A model generated the notes under the pieces. It had not been told where the DNA came from and searched no databases. It saw nothing but the letters and a program-made list of their open reading frames with translations. Made by a program: the position numbers and the translations under genes. 64,000 nucleotides of DNA from Paralvinella palmiformis (lineage: Eukaryota > Annelida > Polychaeta > Terebellida > Alvinellidae), in NCBI GenBank assembly GCA_025642065.1, contig JAODUP010000148.1, positions 571,001 to 635,000 of the forward strand, written 5' to 3'. Positions 13,090-25,279 of this stretch are shown here, in pieces; positions within the stretch are counted from its first letter, which is position 1, and each line of letters starts with the position of its first letter.

Positions 13090-13870
13090 AACCAATTTGT
13101 ATATATTAAATAACACGGGTGGCATAATTCCACCCTGCCTTACACCATTAGACACAGTAAAGAATTGGGAGAATTGGTTACCCAAAGTACACAAAATGTT
13201 TGTTGACAATACCGGAATATGAAAAGACGGATCAAAGTAACATCAACATTACGTTTAATAAGTTTCTTAAAGAGACACCAATGATTAATACGATCAAATG
13301 CTTTTGAAGCATCAAGATAACAAATATATACCGGACTAAAGCGTTGATTATAATATTCTGTTATCTGTTTGAGAGTGTACACACACATATCTGTACCATG
13401 TTTACTTTTAATTCCAAACTGATTATTAGAAGTTTCCAACTGAAACTGTAGTCTATCCAACAATAATATTCCAAGATCTTGGAAACAACACTAGTAATGG
13501 CAATAGGCCTGTAATTGTCTTTGTCTGCAATAAGACCCTTTTTATTCTTTATAATAGGAACAACAATAGTCTCCATAAGCTTACAAGGTAGATAGTTGAG
13601 TAGAAACATGACATTAAACAACATTGATAACAAACCAGTAAATTTAGAGAGCGGATACTTGAAGTGTTTACCTGGCATCAATCAATACGTGGAATGACAT
13701 TACATTCGTTATGTTCCATACCCTGAAAACACTCACAGTACTAAAGTAACAATAGTGGGAGATGATCAGAAGATATAAAACTGTTTACGCCATTAAGATC
13801 CCGACCGGTGCTGGTTGTAAGTATATGATCCAGCCAGCTCACAGTATTATGTGCAGAACTAATAAAAGTG
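13090..13870 (-). pseudogene. LINE fragment: end of endonuclease and start of reverse transcriptase
   Basis: Reading down the minus strand: TVSWLDHILTT and ISSDHLPL (end of an AP-endonuclease domain, about 13,855-13,745), then DNYRPIAITSVVSKILE, then YLDASKAFDRINHW, the first catalytic Asp box of reverse transcriptase, and NGVRQGGIMPP near 13,100. Frameshifts are needed near 13,460 and 13,145, and the part between endonuclease and polymerase is shortened. This is a dead non-LTR retrotransposon. Confidence 0.85.
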
Positions 13871-14369
13871 TATGAGTGCTTCACATCAATAAAGTTTCAC
13901 CAAATTTAGAACTGTCAAGTTTCCTTTTCAAGTTAACTGCTAACGATTGGCTATTTTCAGTATTATACAGAAGAGAGTATACTAACTATATGCAAATCCT
14001 TTTACCACAGAAGATCAACAAAAATGTCCTGTTTCCTTATGTCAGCAGGAAAATTTACGTCTAACCGTATGACTGCTAATTAATATCCGGTTTAAAGATA
14101 GTTCGTTTTATGTTGATGTTTTAACCGATTACATATTGCAGTCTTCTCCATTTTAAAATACAATCTGACTGTGATACATAAACAACACAATTTGGGGTTA
14201 ATAAGTAGACCTGCTAGATATCATAAACAAGGATCATTTCAACCGATTAACGCAGCTGTATGATAGGGCGCAGGAATACATAAAATATCTAACACAATAT
14301 AATAAACACGGCAAGAAAGTCGTCTTACGTATAGATAGACATGAAGAGTCAACAGAAATAAAAATGACC

Positions 14370-14396
14370 CCCCCACACACACACACACACACACAC
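14370..14396. repeat. (CA)n microsatellite
   Basis: About 13 CA units following a run of C. Confidence 0.95.
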
Positions 14397-14635
14397 ATTC
14401 ACCGTTTGGAGGCTTGTTTGAAAGAAGCAGACGATCTCTTGTGTGATAACGGCAAGTATTACCAAGTATTACCGTGATAATATCAATCCAGTGATATAAC
14501 GATTGCCCTGATCAAATGGGTATGTTATAGATAACATTTGATAACTATACCACTCGTAAAAGATGTCATAGGCCAAATGTAAATGTTTAACAGTGTAAGT
14601 GGAACAGTTAGCACCTGACCAAATTACATCCCCAC

Positions 14636-14699
14636 GCACACACGCGCACACACACGCGCGCGCACGTACGTACGCACACACACACACACACACACACAG
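14636..14699. repeat. (CA)n/(CG)n alternating purine-pyrimidine tract
   Basis: A 64-bp alternating tract mixes CA, CG and TA steps (CACACGCGCGCGCACGTACG), a composition that favours left-handed DNA. Confidence 0.9.
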
Positions 14700-14780
14700 G
14701 GTCTGGTGAGACATTACGCATGTCTCAGCATGAACAATTTGAATTCACTGTTCTGTGCTTGTGCCTTATTATACACAGTT

Positions 14781-14783
<3 letters not shown>

Positions 14784-14815
<32 letters not shown>
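14784..14815. repeat. (CA)n microsatellite
   Basis: Sixteen CA units. Confidence 0.95.
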
Positions 14816-14817
<2 letters not shown>

Positions 14818-15382
14818 GTCTCGTTCACTGATGCTAACATTTTCCCTTTTCGGTTATAAAGCTATCCGCCAATTAAACTATCCTGCTAAATATACACCAT
14901 GATCATGATCATGGTCCAGTGCAGACTCAGTCACCAATAAGGGACGGATATCGATCGTAGGGAAACCTCGAAACAAGGGGCGCACTTCGTTTGAAGTACG
15001 ATTTATCGGCCGCTAGGTGGCTGGCACGACAAATTACTATCTGCTATAAACAGAATCTGGACGTTTTATGGTTTGGGGGTATTATTTAAAATAACAAGCG
15101 TTTGAACTGATAAATGAATAATTATCAGCTTTTGAAGACTTAGTTCACTTAGTTATTGAGACAAGTGGCTTGATAAATCTCTACGATGTCAATATCCGTG
15201 AAATATGTTGTTGGGTTATCATCCGTGGGCTCAGCTGACGAGTTTGGATAATCCTTCTAGATTTGTATTTCTAAGAGCTATCGACTCTGATATTACTTAC
15301 TCCAACCGTTGAAAATTGTTTCTGATTTGCGAGGACACATTGGAACCCTGTAAATGGGGTTGGAAGCCATACTACATATGGG

Positions 15383-15385
<3 letters not shown>

Positions 15386-15423
<38 letters not shown>
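15386..15423. repeat. (TA)n microsatellite
   Basis: Uninterrupted TA repeat. Confidence 0.95.
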
Positions 15424-15424
<1 letters not shown>

Positions 15425-15835
15425 CATTTGTTTTGTATAATATTAGCATCCATAGTATTATGATGTGATACTCTAGAACAGCCGAAATTCCAAAGCCACG
15501 ATCAGTACAGACCCAACTGTGAGTGTAACCATAATTAAGAAAGTTATTGTTCGTTGTCTGATTGGTTATTACCCTAATTAAGATTGTCTTTTTGGTGATT
15601 AAGATTATCCTCACCCGTCTCATTGAACAATCTCTAACTTTTTTACTTCACATTTGCTAATAATGAATGGAAACTGGGTAATATTGTCCAATAAATGCAG
15701 GCAGAAAAATGCAAATCGTCATCGCTTTATTTATCAACCGAGTGCGTCAACTGAGCCACAACAAAGCTGGGACAACTTGACAGAAAAAAATAATAATACT
15801 CTTGATCACTATATATTTTGTATAATAAGCCTGAA

Positions 15836-16489
15836 GCATGATGACGTCAAAAACCAAAACAAACCAGCCGCGCTTTGCATTGTGGGATTTATAGGGGGTC
15901 CGCTGAGCGTTAATCCCGCCTGGTATTTAACATTGTAAACCACAGTACAATAATATTCACTGCACAGAACAAAGACTGTTAAAATTTGGTGTTCATAGTA
16001 AATCACACTAAAATTATATTTACCGAAAAGAAGAAGAACAGAGTCCAGTGTATTGGTAAATTTAATTTATTATTTATGGATATAATAATATGGTAAATTA
16101 CACTTTATTTACCAATATTATTATCTATGATCTGATTACACTTTATTTTCGCCTTTCACTGTTTCAGTCAATCCTTACACTGACACTGTAATTATAAAAA
16201 ATTGACTCGCAGATTGTCATTTCGAATTAAAACTACCCAACGCTTTCTCAGCGTTTCATCCCGCGGCCAACACATGCCAACTTAAATGTTTATATTGCTT
16301 ACTAGTGGTATGACGATACGGTACGCAGGAGTTAATTTTTGGTATGATTATAACAGATCCGGAACATTGACGTTTTAGGTTAAAATGGCGGGATTGTCAC
16401 GGTATTATCGCTCAGCAGACCCCCCCCCCCTTATAAATCCCACAATGCAAAGCGCGCCTGGTTTGTTTTGGTTTTTGACGTCATCATGC
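15836..16489. mobile_element. MITE with about 80-bp terminal inverted repeats carrying CRE palindromes
   Basis: The left end (GCATGATGACGTCAAAAACC, then AAACCAGCCGCGCTTTGCAT and TGTGGGATTTATAGGGG) reappears inverted at the right end (16,421-16,489). Extensions with GCGGGATT and CGCTCAG also match. There is no transposase inside. Each terminal repeat holds a perfect TGACGTCA. Confidence 0.8.
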
Positions 16490-16939
16490 AATTGGTCTAT
16501 TGATTAACAGAACACGAGTTTGGAAGTTTACGTATCCTTTCCAACTTAAGCGATAAGTGTGGCAACATATTGTTTTGCTATTGACAAATTCTTTTCACTT
16601 GAGCAGTCATGTCTCGTTCTAGTGCAGGTAGTTTTATATGTTACTGGGTCACTCTCATCATAACATAATACAAAACAAAACTTCATTTACATATTAAACC
16701 AACACTGTTCAGTTGACCTTACCTAGTTACACTTACAACTAGTTAATTCCCAATAGGTGAAGAATTTCCATATCTGCTTGCCATGGCTGAATGAGCATGA
16801 TTAGCAAGATGGTGTATACGACAATACCAGGTAATACACACCAATTGCCCCTTGCATAGTAATGTGATTGCGCTCTCATTTGTTTATAATAGTAGATTAC
16901 GGTATGTGTTTACTGTTACATTTATTTTCTTGTCATTTT

Positions 16940-17122
16940 TCAAATGTGGTATATAATAATAATACATGCAGTATACAATATATTATAATCTACGAATAAA
17001 CACTGTGGTGAAGTCTTGGCTGAGCCTGATATGCTTGAACCACAATGTTTACATTTGGCTTTGTAGTTGACGTCGGTATTAGTAGGCATCTCAAAATGAC
17101 TCGGATGTGATACTTTAGCCAT
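16940..17122 (-). pseudogene. BED zinc-finger fragment
   Basis: From an ATG at 17,122 the minus strand reads MAKVSHPSHFEMPTNTD and then AKCKHCGSSISGSAKTS. This is the first half of a BED finger (aromatic residues, CxxC, then Gly-Ser-Lys-Thr), as at the N-terminus of hAT transposases. The His pair of the finger is missing because the sequence diverges after KTSPQ. Confidence 0.45.
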
Positions 17123-17284
17123 TGTGATTTATACTTTGTTATGTGGATGTCTATATTATTGATAATATCCTAGATACAGCATAAAATATATGAAAAATTA
17201 GATTATGTGTATATCAGATGTAATGCAGTGATAGCAGCTGTAAGATATGGTGTGGACCTGGCTTTGTTGTTCGGGGAGAATCCC

Positions 17285-17621
17285 CAGACTGTCGCTTATT
17301 CGGCACAACCTCTATGTTGGAGTGGTTGAGAAACTCCCCCCCACCACTCACAGGGGAGCAGTACGGAAAGATGGAGCCGAAATACTCTGAGGGTGGTCAC
17401 TGCCAGAGAGTTTTACGTCCTTAGTGGGTTTTTAACGTCCCCCCTTCATTTTTAATAATTCAGTGGAGACGGCAGCGCCATTTAACATAGTCATCCGCAC
17501 ACGAAGTTGTGAGCCGAGAAATTAATCTCTGGAAAAGTTTCGACCTCTTTGCTGGGATCGAACCTGTGACCCTTGGCACCGAGTGCCGGGTGCTTAACCG
17601 CAAGGCCATTGGAGCTCCCCA
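17285..17621 (-). mobile_element. tRNA-derived SINE, family D
   Basis: The right end on the minus strand has a tRNA-like head: GGAGCTCCAATGGCCTTGCG, GGTTAAGCACCCGG and a perfect GGTTCGATCCC B-box. The body is GC-richer than its surroundings. It differs from the other SINE families here. Confidence 0.65.
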
Positions 17622-17629
17622 TAGTACCC

Positions 17630-17970
17630 CCATGGTTCGGTATTAGGAACCCCTTTATTCTTTATTTACACAAATGATTTGCATAGAAATTTGAAAATTT
17701 GAAACATTATACAAATCCATGAATGAAGAACAAAAATATTAGAAGATTGATTTAAGGCAAATAATTGTCATTGAATGCTAGTAAAGCGAACACTATATAA
17801 CCCAGAAACAAAGCATGTAACTAAGCGAAAGAATGATAAATTACTAATGAATGAGATAGTTTTGGTATCAAAAACTAAATTCCTAGGTATTAGAGTTGAT
17901 GAACACGTAGAATGGAAAGAACATATCGATTTGTGTAAAAGAAAATGTTTGGTAATTATGTTCTAAAAAG
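17630..17970 (+). pseudogene. LINE reverse-transcriptase fragment
   Basis: SVLGTPLFFIYTNDLHRNLK (from about 17,637) matches the 'GSVLGPLLFLIYINDL' block of non-LTR reverse transcriptases. Further on, KTKFLGIRVDEHVEWKEHI matches the 'KFLGV.ID..L.W..HI' block. The YADD region between is damaged. Confidence 0.75.
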
Positions 17971-19170
17971 TCTGAAAAATACATTATCTACATCATTATT
18001 AACGACCATATATTATAGTGTAATGTTTAGAACAGTAATCAAACATTCAATAATAATAATAATAATGAAATACACCTGATATCATAGATATAGGGAAATA
18101 ATCCAAATTACTGTATGGCCGCCATTACGGCTGCACCGGAAGCCAGATTCGAAGGCGGGAAGGAGAAACTCCAATGCTCTGACGTCATATGAGCCTTCTC
18201 TGGTCATATACACGAAACTTCACCGGTCCGTCATCCCTAGCACGATGCCTTCACTGCTAACAAGCGTACAGTCCAGCACACTATCTGCTCAGCTGCCCAG
18301 CCCAGCCGATGTACAGAATAAGACTAAAGGATCATCTCCTCCCTGAAGACTACACACTTCTATATCATCACCTAACAGCACTGATTATAAGAAAATCAAC
18401 ATTCCTGTCGGACATCAACACCACTGAAAGACCCCCATAAACGATAAAGACAGGACAGAAGACAACACCAGGTTGGTGTACCAAAATAATGGCTAAGCGT
18501 CCTTTGGCTAAGTGCCCGTTGGCTAAATGTCCGGATACCGACCCTAACAGCATAATGTTGGACCTAACTGGGTTGAGGGCATAACTCAAGGTTAAATAGG
18601 GTATCAGCATGAACTATAAATATTATTATATTTATGTAGTTGATTGCTTAGCGAGATGAATTGTTGAATTAAATGTTGGGAGGATGGAATTTTAGGCTAA
18701 CAGTGATTTCAGTAACTATATATTTTAGACTTATCATTATCGGCGTACGGTGTATTAACAAATACTGGGATTATAGACGCATGACTTGGTGTTTGCCTGG
18801 GACCTATATAGAATATGTGAAATTGTTAATTTTCTATTGTTTGAAATATGTGTATAGATCGTACTTACTTACCTTTCCCATCGGTCTACCCGATACCCCA
18901 CGTCTACCCGTGACCTCTCATTTGTCCAGGAAGTGTGTGATGGCGTCCAGCTTCATGACGTGATAAATTATTATTATGAAAACTTACAGTAATAGTAATA
19001 ATAACGATACAGTACTAATTATATATAACACATTGCGATTGATTTCTACTTAATGGTATATATCATTGTTCGGTGTTTTTATTGGGAATTTTGGTCTTTA
19101 TAGTTTATATGTGAACGATTTTGTTGATGATGTTGTTTTACATCGTTAACAATGTTATGATGAAATAGAG
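17971..19170. other. Non-coding, repeat-like DNA
   Basis: No gene seen. Near 18,480-18,545 three degenerate copies of GGCTAAGTGTCC lie in a row, a motif of interspersed elements. Confidence 0.4.
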
Positions 19171-19172
19171 CA

Positions 19173-19173
<1 letters not shown>

Positions 19174-19225
<52 letters not shown>
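19174..19225. repeat. (TA)n microsatellite
   Basis: About 26 TA units. Confidence 0.95.
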
Positions 19226-19228
<3 letters not shown>

Positions 19229-19792
19229 CGTATAAATAATACTAATTCTCATTGTGTGCACATGGACGTTATCTTTATTTCTGGCATAAGTGTGAATGTT
19301 ACTGTTATGCCATATGTATAAAACGGCTCGTTAGTGTTCCTTTGTCATAAGTAAACATATATTTAGCTATCTTAAACACGCGCGCGCGCACACACACCTG
19401 TAGCTTATTTTAAGCAGTTGCATTTGTTTAAATAAAGGTTCTGTATGATCGTTCTATTTGGCATCTATCATTATTAGAATAATTGTCTTTTGCAAGATAT
19501 CTAATGAATTCACGTAATTTTATATGTGATCATTTTTGGGCGATTTATTAGGTAAAACGTATACATGTAAATGTGTATACAGTTCAAAAGAATACATAAT
19601 AAACAATGGCACATATACAAAGCACCGAGGATAACATATAAAAAGTATATAACTTATTTCCATTGTGATACTCTAGATAGTATTCAATATCAACTGGCAA
19701 AAATATAATTAGTGAGGTATAAAATTTTACTTGAAAATATAATATGACCATAATATAACTGAGACCAGAACCACCATGAAGATACACGAACA

Positions 19793-19794
<2 letters not shown>

Positions 19795-19849
<55 letters not shown>
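19795..19849. repeat. (TA)n microsatellite
   Basis: About 27 TA units. Confidence 0.95.
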
Positions 19850-19851
<2 letters not shown>

Positions 19852-20992
19852 GAAATGGATAAAAGGATTAAAATAAGAATTTTCATATTTTACCCCTTTT
19901 TAAAATAATATTTGGAAGGGTTGGACTGCAGGTTTGGCGGAAGACTATTCCATAGTGTAGATTTACACGAGGGAATATTACAGCATGTCGACTGAATCTA
20001 GTGTTAAGATTATGCTGGTCCATTAGCATAGAAAGGTGAAGATAATTTGGAGCCTGGTTATTTATGATTTTGAAGATGTGGTTTAATTTTAATTGCTTTA
20101 CTCTTACTTCTACTGGAATCGTTTACTTTCCTGAACTCATTGGCTCTAATATGAGTCATTGGGGTTAGGCTCAAAAGATACCGAATTATTTTATTTTGGG
20201 AAATTTTAATTTTAATAATTTTGTTAAGCCTGAATACCAACAGGATGAAGCATATTCAAAGTGGCATTGAATGATGGCAGACACTAAAAGATTTTTTTAA
20301 AATAAATTAAATGATTTTGTGTTTCTGTAAAGGAATTTAAATTTACCATTTGTTACCGAGCTATGCTCTCCCCTGATAATGACTGGTCCAGATCCACGCC
20401 TAGATATTTTACCGATGGTGGGTTAGTTAAGTTGCTCCATGCACATTCTATTTTAAGGTTTGAAGCTAGCTTTAATTTTTTGTTGGTGCCAAATAGGATA
20501 GATTCGGTCTTACCCAAATGTAGCAATAATTGTTTTGTCAATAAGCCACTCTCTTATAGAATTTGTTGCAGCGGGCATATCATTGAAATATATTAGAAAG
20601 ATGAGGGGTTCCAAAATTGACCCTTGGGGGACACCACGAGACACCTAAAGATGTGGAGAATTAGCATCTCCAATGTTTACAATCTGTTCACGGCATGTTA
20701 AATATGACTTCAACAAGGTAATAGACTGAGAGATTAATCCAAGTGCCTGTAACTTATTCAACAATATTTGATGGTTGACAGTATCAAAGGCCTTCTGGAG
20801 GTACAATATGACCATACCGGTGTAATTATCACGACCACTTTCTGATCTTATGTGATCGGTCAAGTGGATTAAACAGGTATCGGTAGAAAAGCCGATCGAA
20901 AACTTGATTGGAACTCATGAAGGAGTTTGTGGGACTGTAAGTTTAAATCCACTTGATTGTAAACAACTCTCCAAAATTTAGAAATAATACTT

Positions 20993-21030
20993 AAGACTGA
21001 TCCTGGTCGATAATTACCAGGATCAGTCTT
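20993..21030. repeat. Perfect 14-bp inverted repeat with 10-base loop
   Basis: AAGACTGATCCTGG and its exact reverse complement are separated by TCGATAATTA. It lies in the reverse-transcriptase 'GNYRP' region of the LINE. Confidence 0.85.
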
Positions 21031-21094
21031 ACTGGGGTTATTTTTGTAGATGGGCGAAACCCAAACTGTTTTAGCTCATTTGGGACTTTTCCGA

Positions 21095-21390
21095 CTCTTT
21101 TTTTGCCTAATATTTTTACCATGAGTATAGATACTCAGAGTACCTACTTGGAATGCATACTCCGAGTAGTTTATATTCCAAGTAGGATTATCATGGAATA
21201 AATATTTCTGAATTAAAAAAATTAAATGGTAAATTAATTTGTGGATTTAATTCCTAAATAGCAATATCTCTATATAGATTACAGGCATGCTATGTGGTGG
21301 TGTCACCGTGTTGTGGGTGGAGCCCAAGGTATCCAGACCATTTTAATTGGTTAAATGCACATGTGCGGTGCCACAGTCAGTGTGCATATT

Positions 21391-21424
<34 letters not shown>

Positions 21425-22078
21425 AACCAAAGTTATGGATCAATTTGGTTCCAGTATATTGGTAACAGCACATGTAAGTGTTAACATGGTAAAATTAGCG
21501 CAAGCCTAACCACAAGGCGCTTTTAGCTAAAGAGGTATTATATCACGTGGTTGATCATAGTCTTGGGTGAATCCCCATGTAAGAGTATATTTTCTAATCA
21601 TCAAAGGTGTGTTTATATTCCACTGCCCAGTAGGAGCCTGGAAACGAATGTATTTGCTTAGCTCCGCCCAGCAGGGGTCAGACCCTGTATATACTTTCAC
21701 AATCCTGCTGGGTACTAAACCAATGGCATATGGTAAGTTTACAAAATCTCTCAAATGGTTATTAAACAGTTAGGTCTGGGGACAGGCTATAGTAGTCACA
21801 GTTTGATGAGAGGAGGGGCCACATTTGGCTCATGGTGAGATTAACGAAAGCTCTGGATCATTATGGTTCCAGTGTATTGGTAACACCACATGTAAGTGTT
21901 AACATTGTAAAAATGGTATATTAATTGTTTGGATTAAATTTTTTGTAGGAAACTTCAAATTCCAAATTTCTCAATTCCAATTTATCAATTCCAAATTTAT
22001 CAATTCAAATTCATTTTTTTAAATTCCGGAATTGACCAGCAATTCTAATTCCGGAATTGAATTATCCCCATGTCTGAT
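21095..22078 (-). mobile_element. AATTCC-rich MITE inserted in the LINE, itself interrupted
   Basis: The right end (GGAATTGAATTATCCCCATG then TCTGATC) is the inverse of the left end of the element at 31,917. The left part (ACTCAGAGTACCTACTTGGAA near 21,133) matches the same element's middle. Between 21,250 and 21,940 foreign sequence is present, including a pair of direct repeats at 21,430-21,495 and 21,846-21,912. Confidence 0.55.
21393..21421. repeat. (TA)n microsatellite
   Basis: About 14 TA units. Confidence 0.95.
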
Positions 22079-23450
22079 CTAAGTTGAATGCATCCTTTTT
22101 TGCCTTCATCTTCCGGATACCACATGATCAAAACCTTATTTACCCAGGCCAGCTGGTAATTTTTCAACCAGCTTAGAGGCTATGGTTGTGAAAAACTGGT
22201 TAAAACTTTCATCTTATCAAAGCATAATTCATTATTAATATTAAGTTCGATGTTATTTGACGGCAATTTTGAAGATGTTCCGAGAGATTTTAAAGTTTGC
22301 CATATGTTTTGATTTTCTGAGACTATTTAAAAAATATTGCATTTCAGATTTAACAAATTGGAATTTATTCCTCAAATGTATATACTGCTTGTATTCGGAT
22401 TCTTCACTTGATCTTCTGAAGCTACACAAAGCTTTGTCTCTCAAAGGTCACGTGAAGAATCACACTAGAGATCAAAGGTGCTATGCCATCTATAACAGCG
22501 ATCAATTTACATTTGAAAAACAACCATGTCTCATCGACCGAAATACAATTAGAAACATCATTCCAGTTTGTTTTAAGCAGCTTAAGATCGAGTACTTGTT
22601 TACTATAGTGTTTTAGTGATCTCAATTTTACACTTTTGTGTTTTTTAATACCTCTCTTTTTATCTTCCGAGTACTGCAAGTCAATAAATGATTACTTACT
22701 CCAACTGTAATTACACCAGATCTAGCAAGTTAGTTTATTAATATCAGAAACAATTATCAAATTAATAATAGAACTGCTAGTTTTTGTGACTCTTGCTGGT
22801 TCACTCATCAGTTGTTTAAGATTCAGCGATTCCATATCACTATCTAGACCTTTTTTCAAACTGTTTGGCCTAATGCCTTGTACATTGGTATTAAAGTCAC
22901 CCATTATTATTCTTTCAGGGTTTATCATTCTATCATTATTAAGGCAAGATTGTTCAAACAAAGTATAAAAGTCCGCTTGAGTATGTGTGTGTGTGTGGGG
23001 GGGGGGTCTTTAACACACTTCCACTAGAATAGGCACTGTCTTTTGTAATAGGATCTCAGTCCAAACAACCTCGAGTACGCCTTGTTTCAAGTCAGATCTT
23101 GGGTTGAAGGCTAGGTCCTCGCGAATGAACACACAGACACCTCCTCCTTGCCGGTTTCGATCGTTCCGTAATACAGAGTAGTCATCGACATGTATCTTCG
23201 AGTCCGTAACTATATGGTCTAGCCAGGTTTCTGTGATTCCTATAGTTGCTGCCTTGGTTTTCCTTGCGAGTATCCGGATCTCATCTAGTTTGGGCAGAAA
23301 GCTTCGCACATTTAAATGTATGAAATGGAGGCCTTTTGACTCAAAGTATTTACACTCATTGTCATTGGTCACACTAGATGGTATAATCAGCTTGGTTATC
23401 AATGACAGCAGGCACTATTCCATCGACTGATGTCGAGTTTTTCAATGTTA

Positions 23451-24000
23451 CATCTGGATCTATCAGGGAACTAAATGAACACTTATTACACATAAATGAC
23501 CTGATTTCACCATGGAGTCATACTCCTCTTTAGTTATGCTACAACACTTCATATTCACATAGTTTCCACACTGGTCACATGATATAGTGTAGTTTTATAT
23601 TATTTTAGAACGTAAGTTTATTATTTCTAATTACAGTTCCAACTTCCATCTAATTTTGATTATCGGGGACAATATTGTTTTTAAGAGTATGGTAATTTTG
23701 TGTGTGCAAGATATTCATATACTTTCACACAAAAGGTGGGTTGAATAAGAGGAAGATTCGACGTTTATAGCACTTCGATATGGACTGTTCGTTCATGCTG
23801 AGCTTTGAACCAAAGTGGCTCATCCCAAGACTAGGTACTTTACTGAGACAAGCATAAGACCTGTTTCAACGCATGAGTTGTGCTGCTCTAGATCAGCGGG
23901 GCCATCGTTTTAGGTGGCCGTGCAAGCATCCGAACCAGCATATAAAATTCCCATGTAATATGAATGTTACAAACTTAGTAAACCGAGCCCCTAAAATGAT
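23451..24000. other. Non-coding DNA
   Basis: Nothing supported on either strand; possibly the decayed 5' end of the adjacent LINE. Confidence 0.35.
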
Positions 24001-24003
24001 TAG

Positions 24004-24187
24004 ATGATGATGGTTGATGTTTTACGGTCACTTTTATGCACAATGCTAAATGGGCCGAGGGACCTCCAAAGGTAATGAAGCGAAGTCAAAGATGAAACAC
24101 CTTTCAGATATGCCCAAGACGATATTTGAACTAAGGTGGTAGTGCTCTGTGGTCCAACGCGCTACCAACAAGACCACGGAGGCTCCC
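24004..24187 (-). mobile_element. tRNA-derived SINE, family A
   Basis: Head at right (GGTCTTGTTGGTAGCGCGTT), body GGTCCCTCGGCCCATTTAGC, tail CATCATCATC at left. Confidence 0.75.
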
Positions 24188-25225
24188 AAAATGAATAGAT
24201 AAAATTACTGACAATTCTTGGTTTCCATTCCGCAGACTCGAACTATGTTTTACGACTTGTTCATCCAATGCTCCGTCTATCTGATGATTTTCTTAAGCAG
24301 ATTTGTCCAGTCAACTACCATATACCTATCCGATAATAAATATTGCCGTGAAAATAATTTCAACGATGACATGTTCCATGCGCGTAGACATCTTTGGAAC
24401 TCTTCGTGTGGTGTTTCCGGTTAGGCTTCGGTGGCGAAACAAAATCTCCGGGGACATTCGCGATCGAGTGAATCCAATAGCGAACATTATAATCCCCAAG
24501 CACGCTGGTCAATAATGGTTAAACCCATTCGCCACACGATCGCTGTAACGTACGTTGCACTGAAATAACTTTATTGGCAAACGATTTTCTGTGAACTTGA
24601 ATCGTGATAATTATTGTTAATTATCAACGGTGTTATCGAACAAATTGGTATGCAAACATTCCCATACGTAGTACAGATTTCAAGCAGTTAGAACGGAATA
24701 TAAAGACCTGCAACAGACTGATTGACCTGGTTTGTGTAATTATAAATAGTAATAAAATGTGCGCACGTAAAATATTGCTGGTTTACTGCCAATTTCGTGA
24801 ACACGACAGGCAGAAAGATAAAAAAAATTAAGGAGGCCAAGAGATGGATGAAACACCCTTCAAACATATAACCAGGCTTGGATCCAGATGCTAGAGAGCG
24901 ATAGCCAACCCATTACTAGGTAGGCCACGTGTTCGTGTGTAATCAAATTCCTTTCCGACAATGGATCAGATTCATCAGGGGTCACTACCTCCTCGGGACG
25001 ACGCTGATTAATAAGGTAAAACTAGATTTATTGGTTACAACTTTAGGCTATCCTGGGACGGGGAGGCATAATAACAGCACTTTCAATAAAGAGTACAGTT
25101 TCCGAATATAAACATTTCTAAGTATATGTTTCGATATGTAAATATAAAACACTATTAATTACTTATTGATAGTCAGTGTTATAGATATATAAATTAAGCT
25201 CTGTAGGAAAAATGCCTATTTAATT
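24188..25225. other. Non-coding DNA with a SINE fragment
   Basis: A partial family A SINE body (GGATGAAACACCCTTCAAAC) lies near 24,843-24,925. Otherwise nothing was recognised. Confidence 0.4.
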
Positions 25226-25251
25226 TATATATATATATATATATATATATA
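25226..25251. repeat. (TA)n microsatellite
   Basis: About 13 TA units followed by CGCGCG. Confidence 0.95.
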
Positions 25252-25279
25252 CGCGCGCATAATTTTATAAATACTTGAT

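Larger units (their letters stand above)
13871..15835. other. Non-coding DNA with microsatellites
   Basis: Apart from the (CA)n and (TA)n tracts listed separately, nothing was recognised on either strand. Confidence 0.4.
19910..23450 (-). mobile_element. Broken L2/CR1-type LINE, interrupted by other repeats
   Basis: From 5' to 3' on the minus strand: endonuclease start (HFIHLNVRSFLPKLDEI, TIGITETWLD, GGGVCVFIRED; 23,400-23,020); IIMGDFN (about 22,910); linker ending FFTTIASKLVEKLPAGLGK (about 22,190-22,130); a non-LINE insertion (about 21,095-22,078); reverse transcriptase (VILYLQKAFDTVNHQILLNK at about 20,790; VKYLGVDLD at about 20,400); and a C-terminal end (LKLNHIFKIINNQAPNYL, about 20,090-20,040). 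Frameshifts occur throughout. The order is that of one element, although two overlapping insertions cannot be excluded. Confidence 0.75.
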
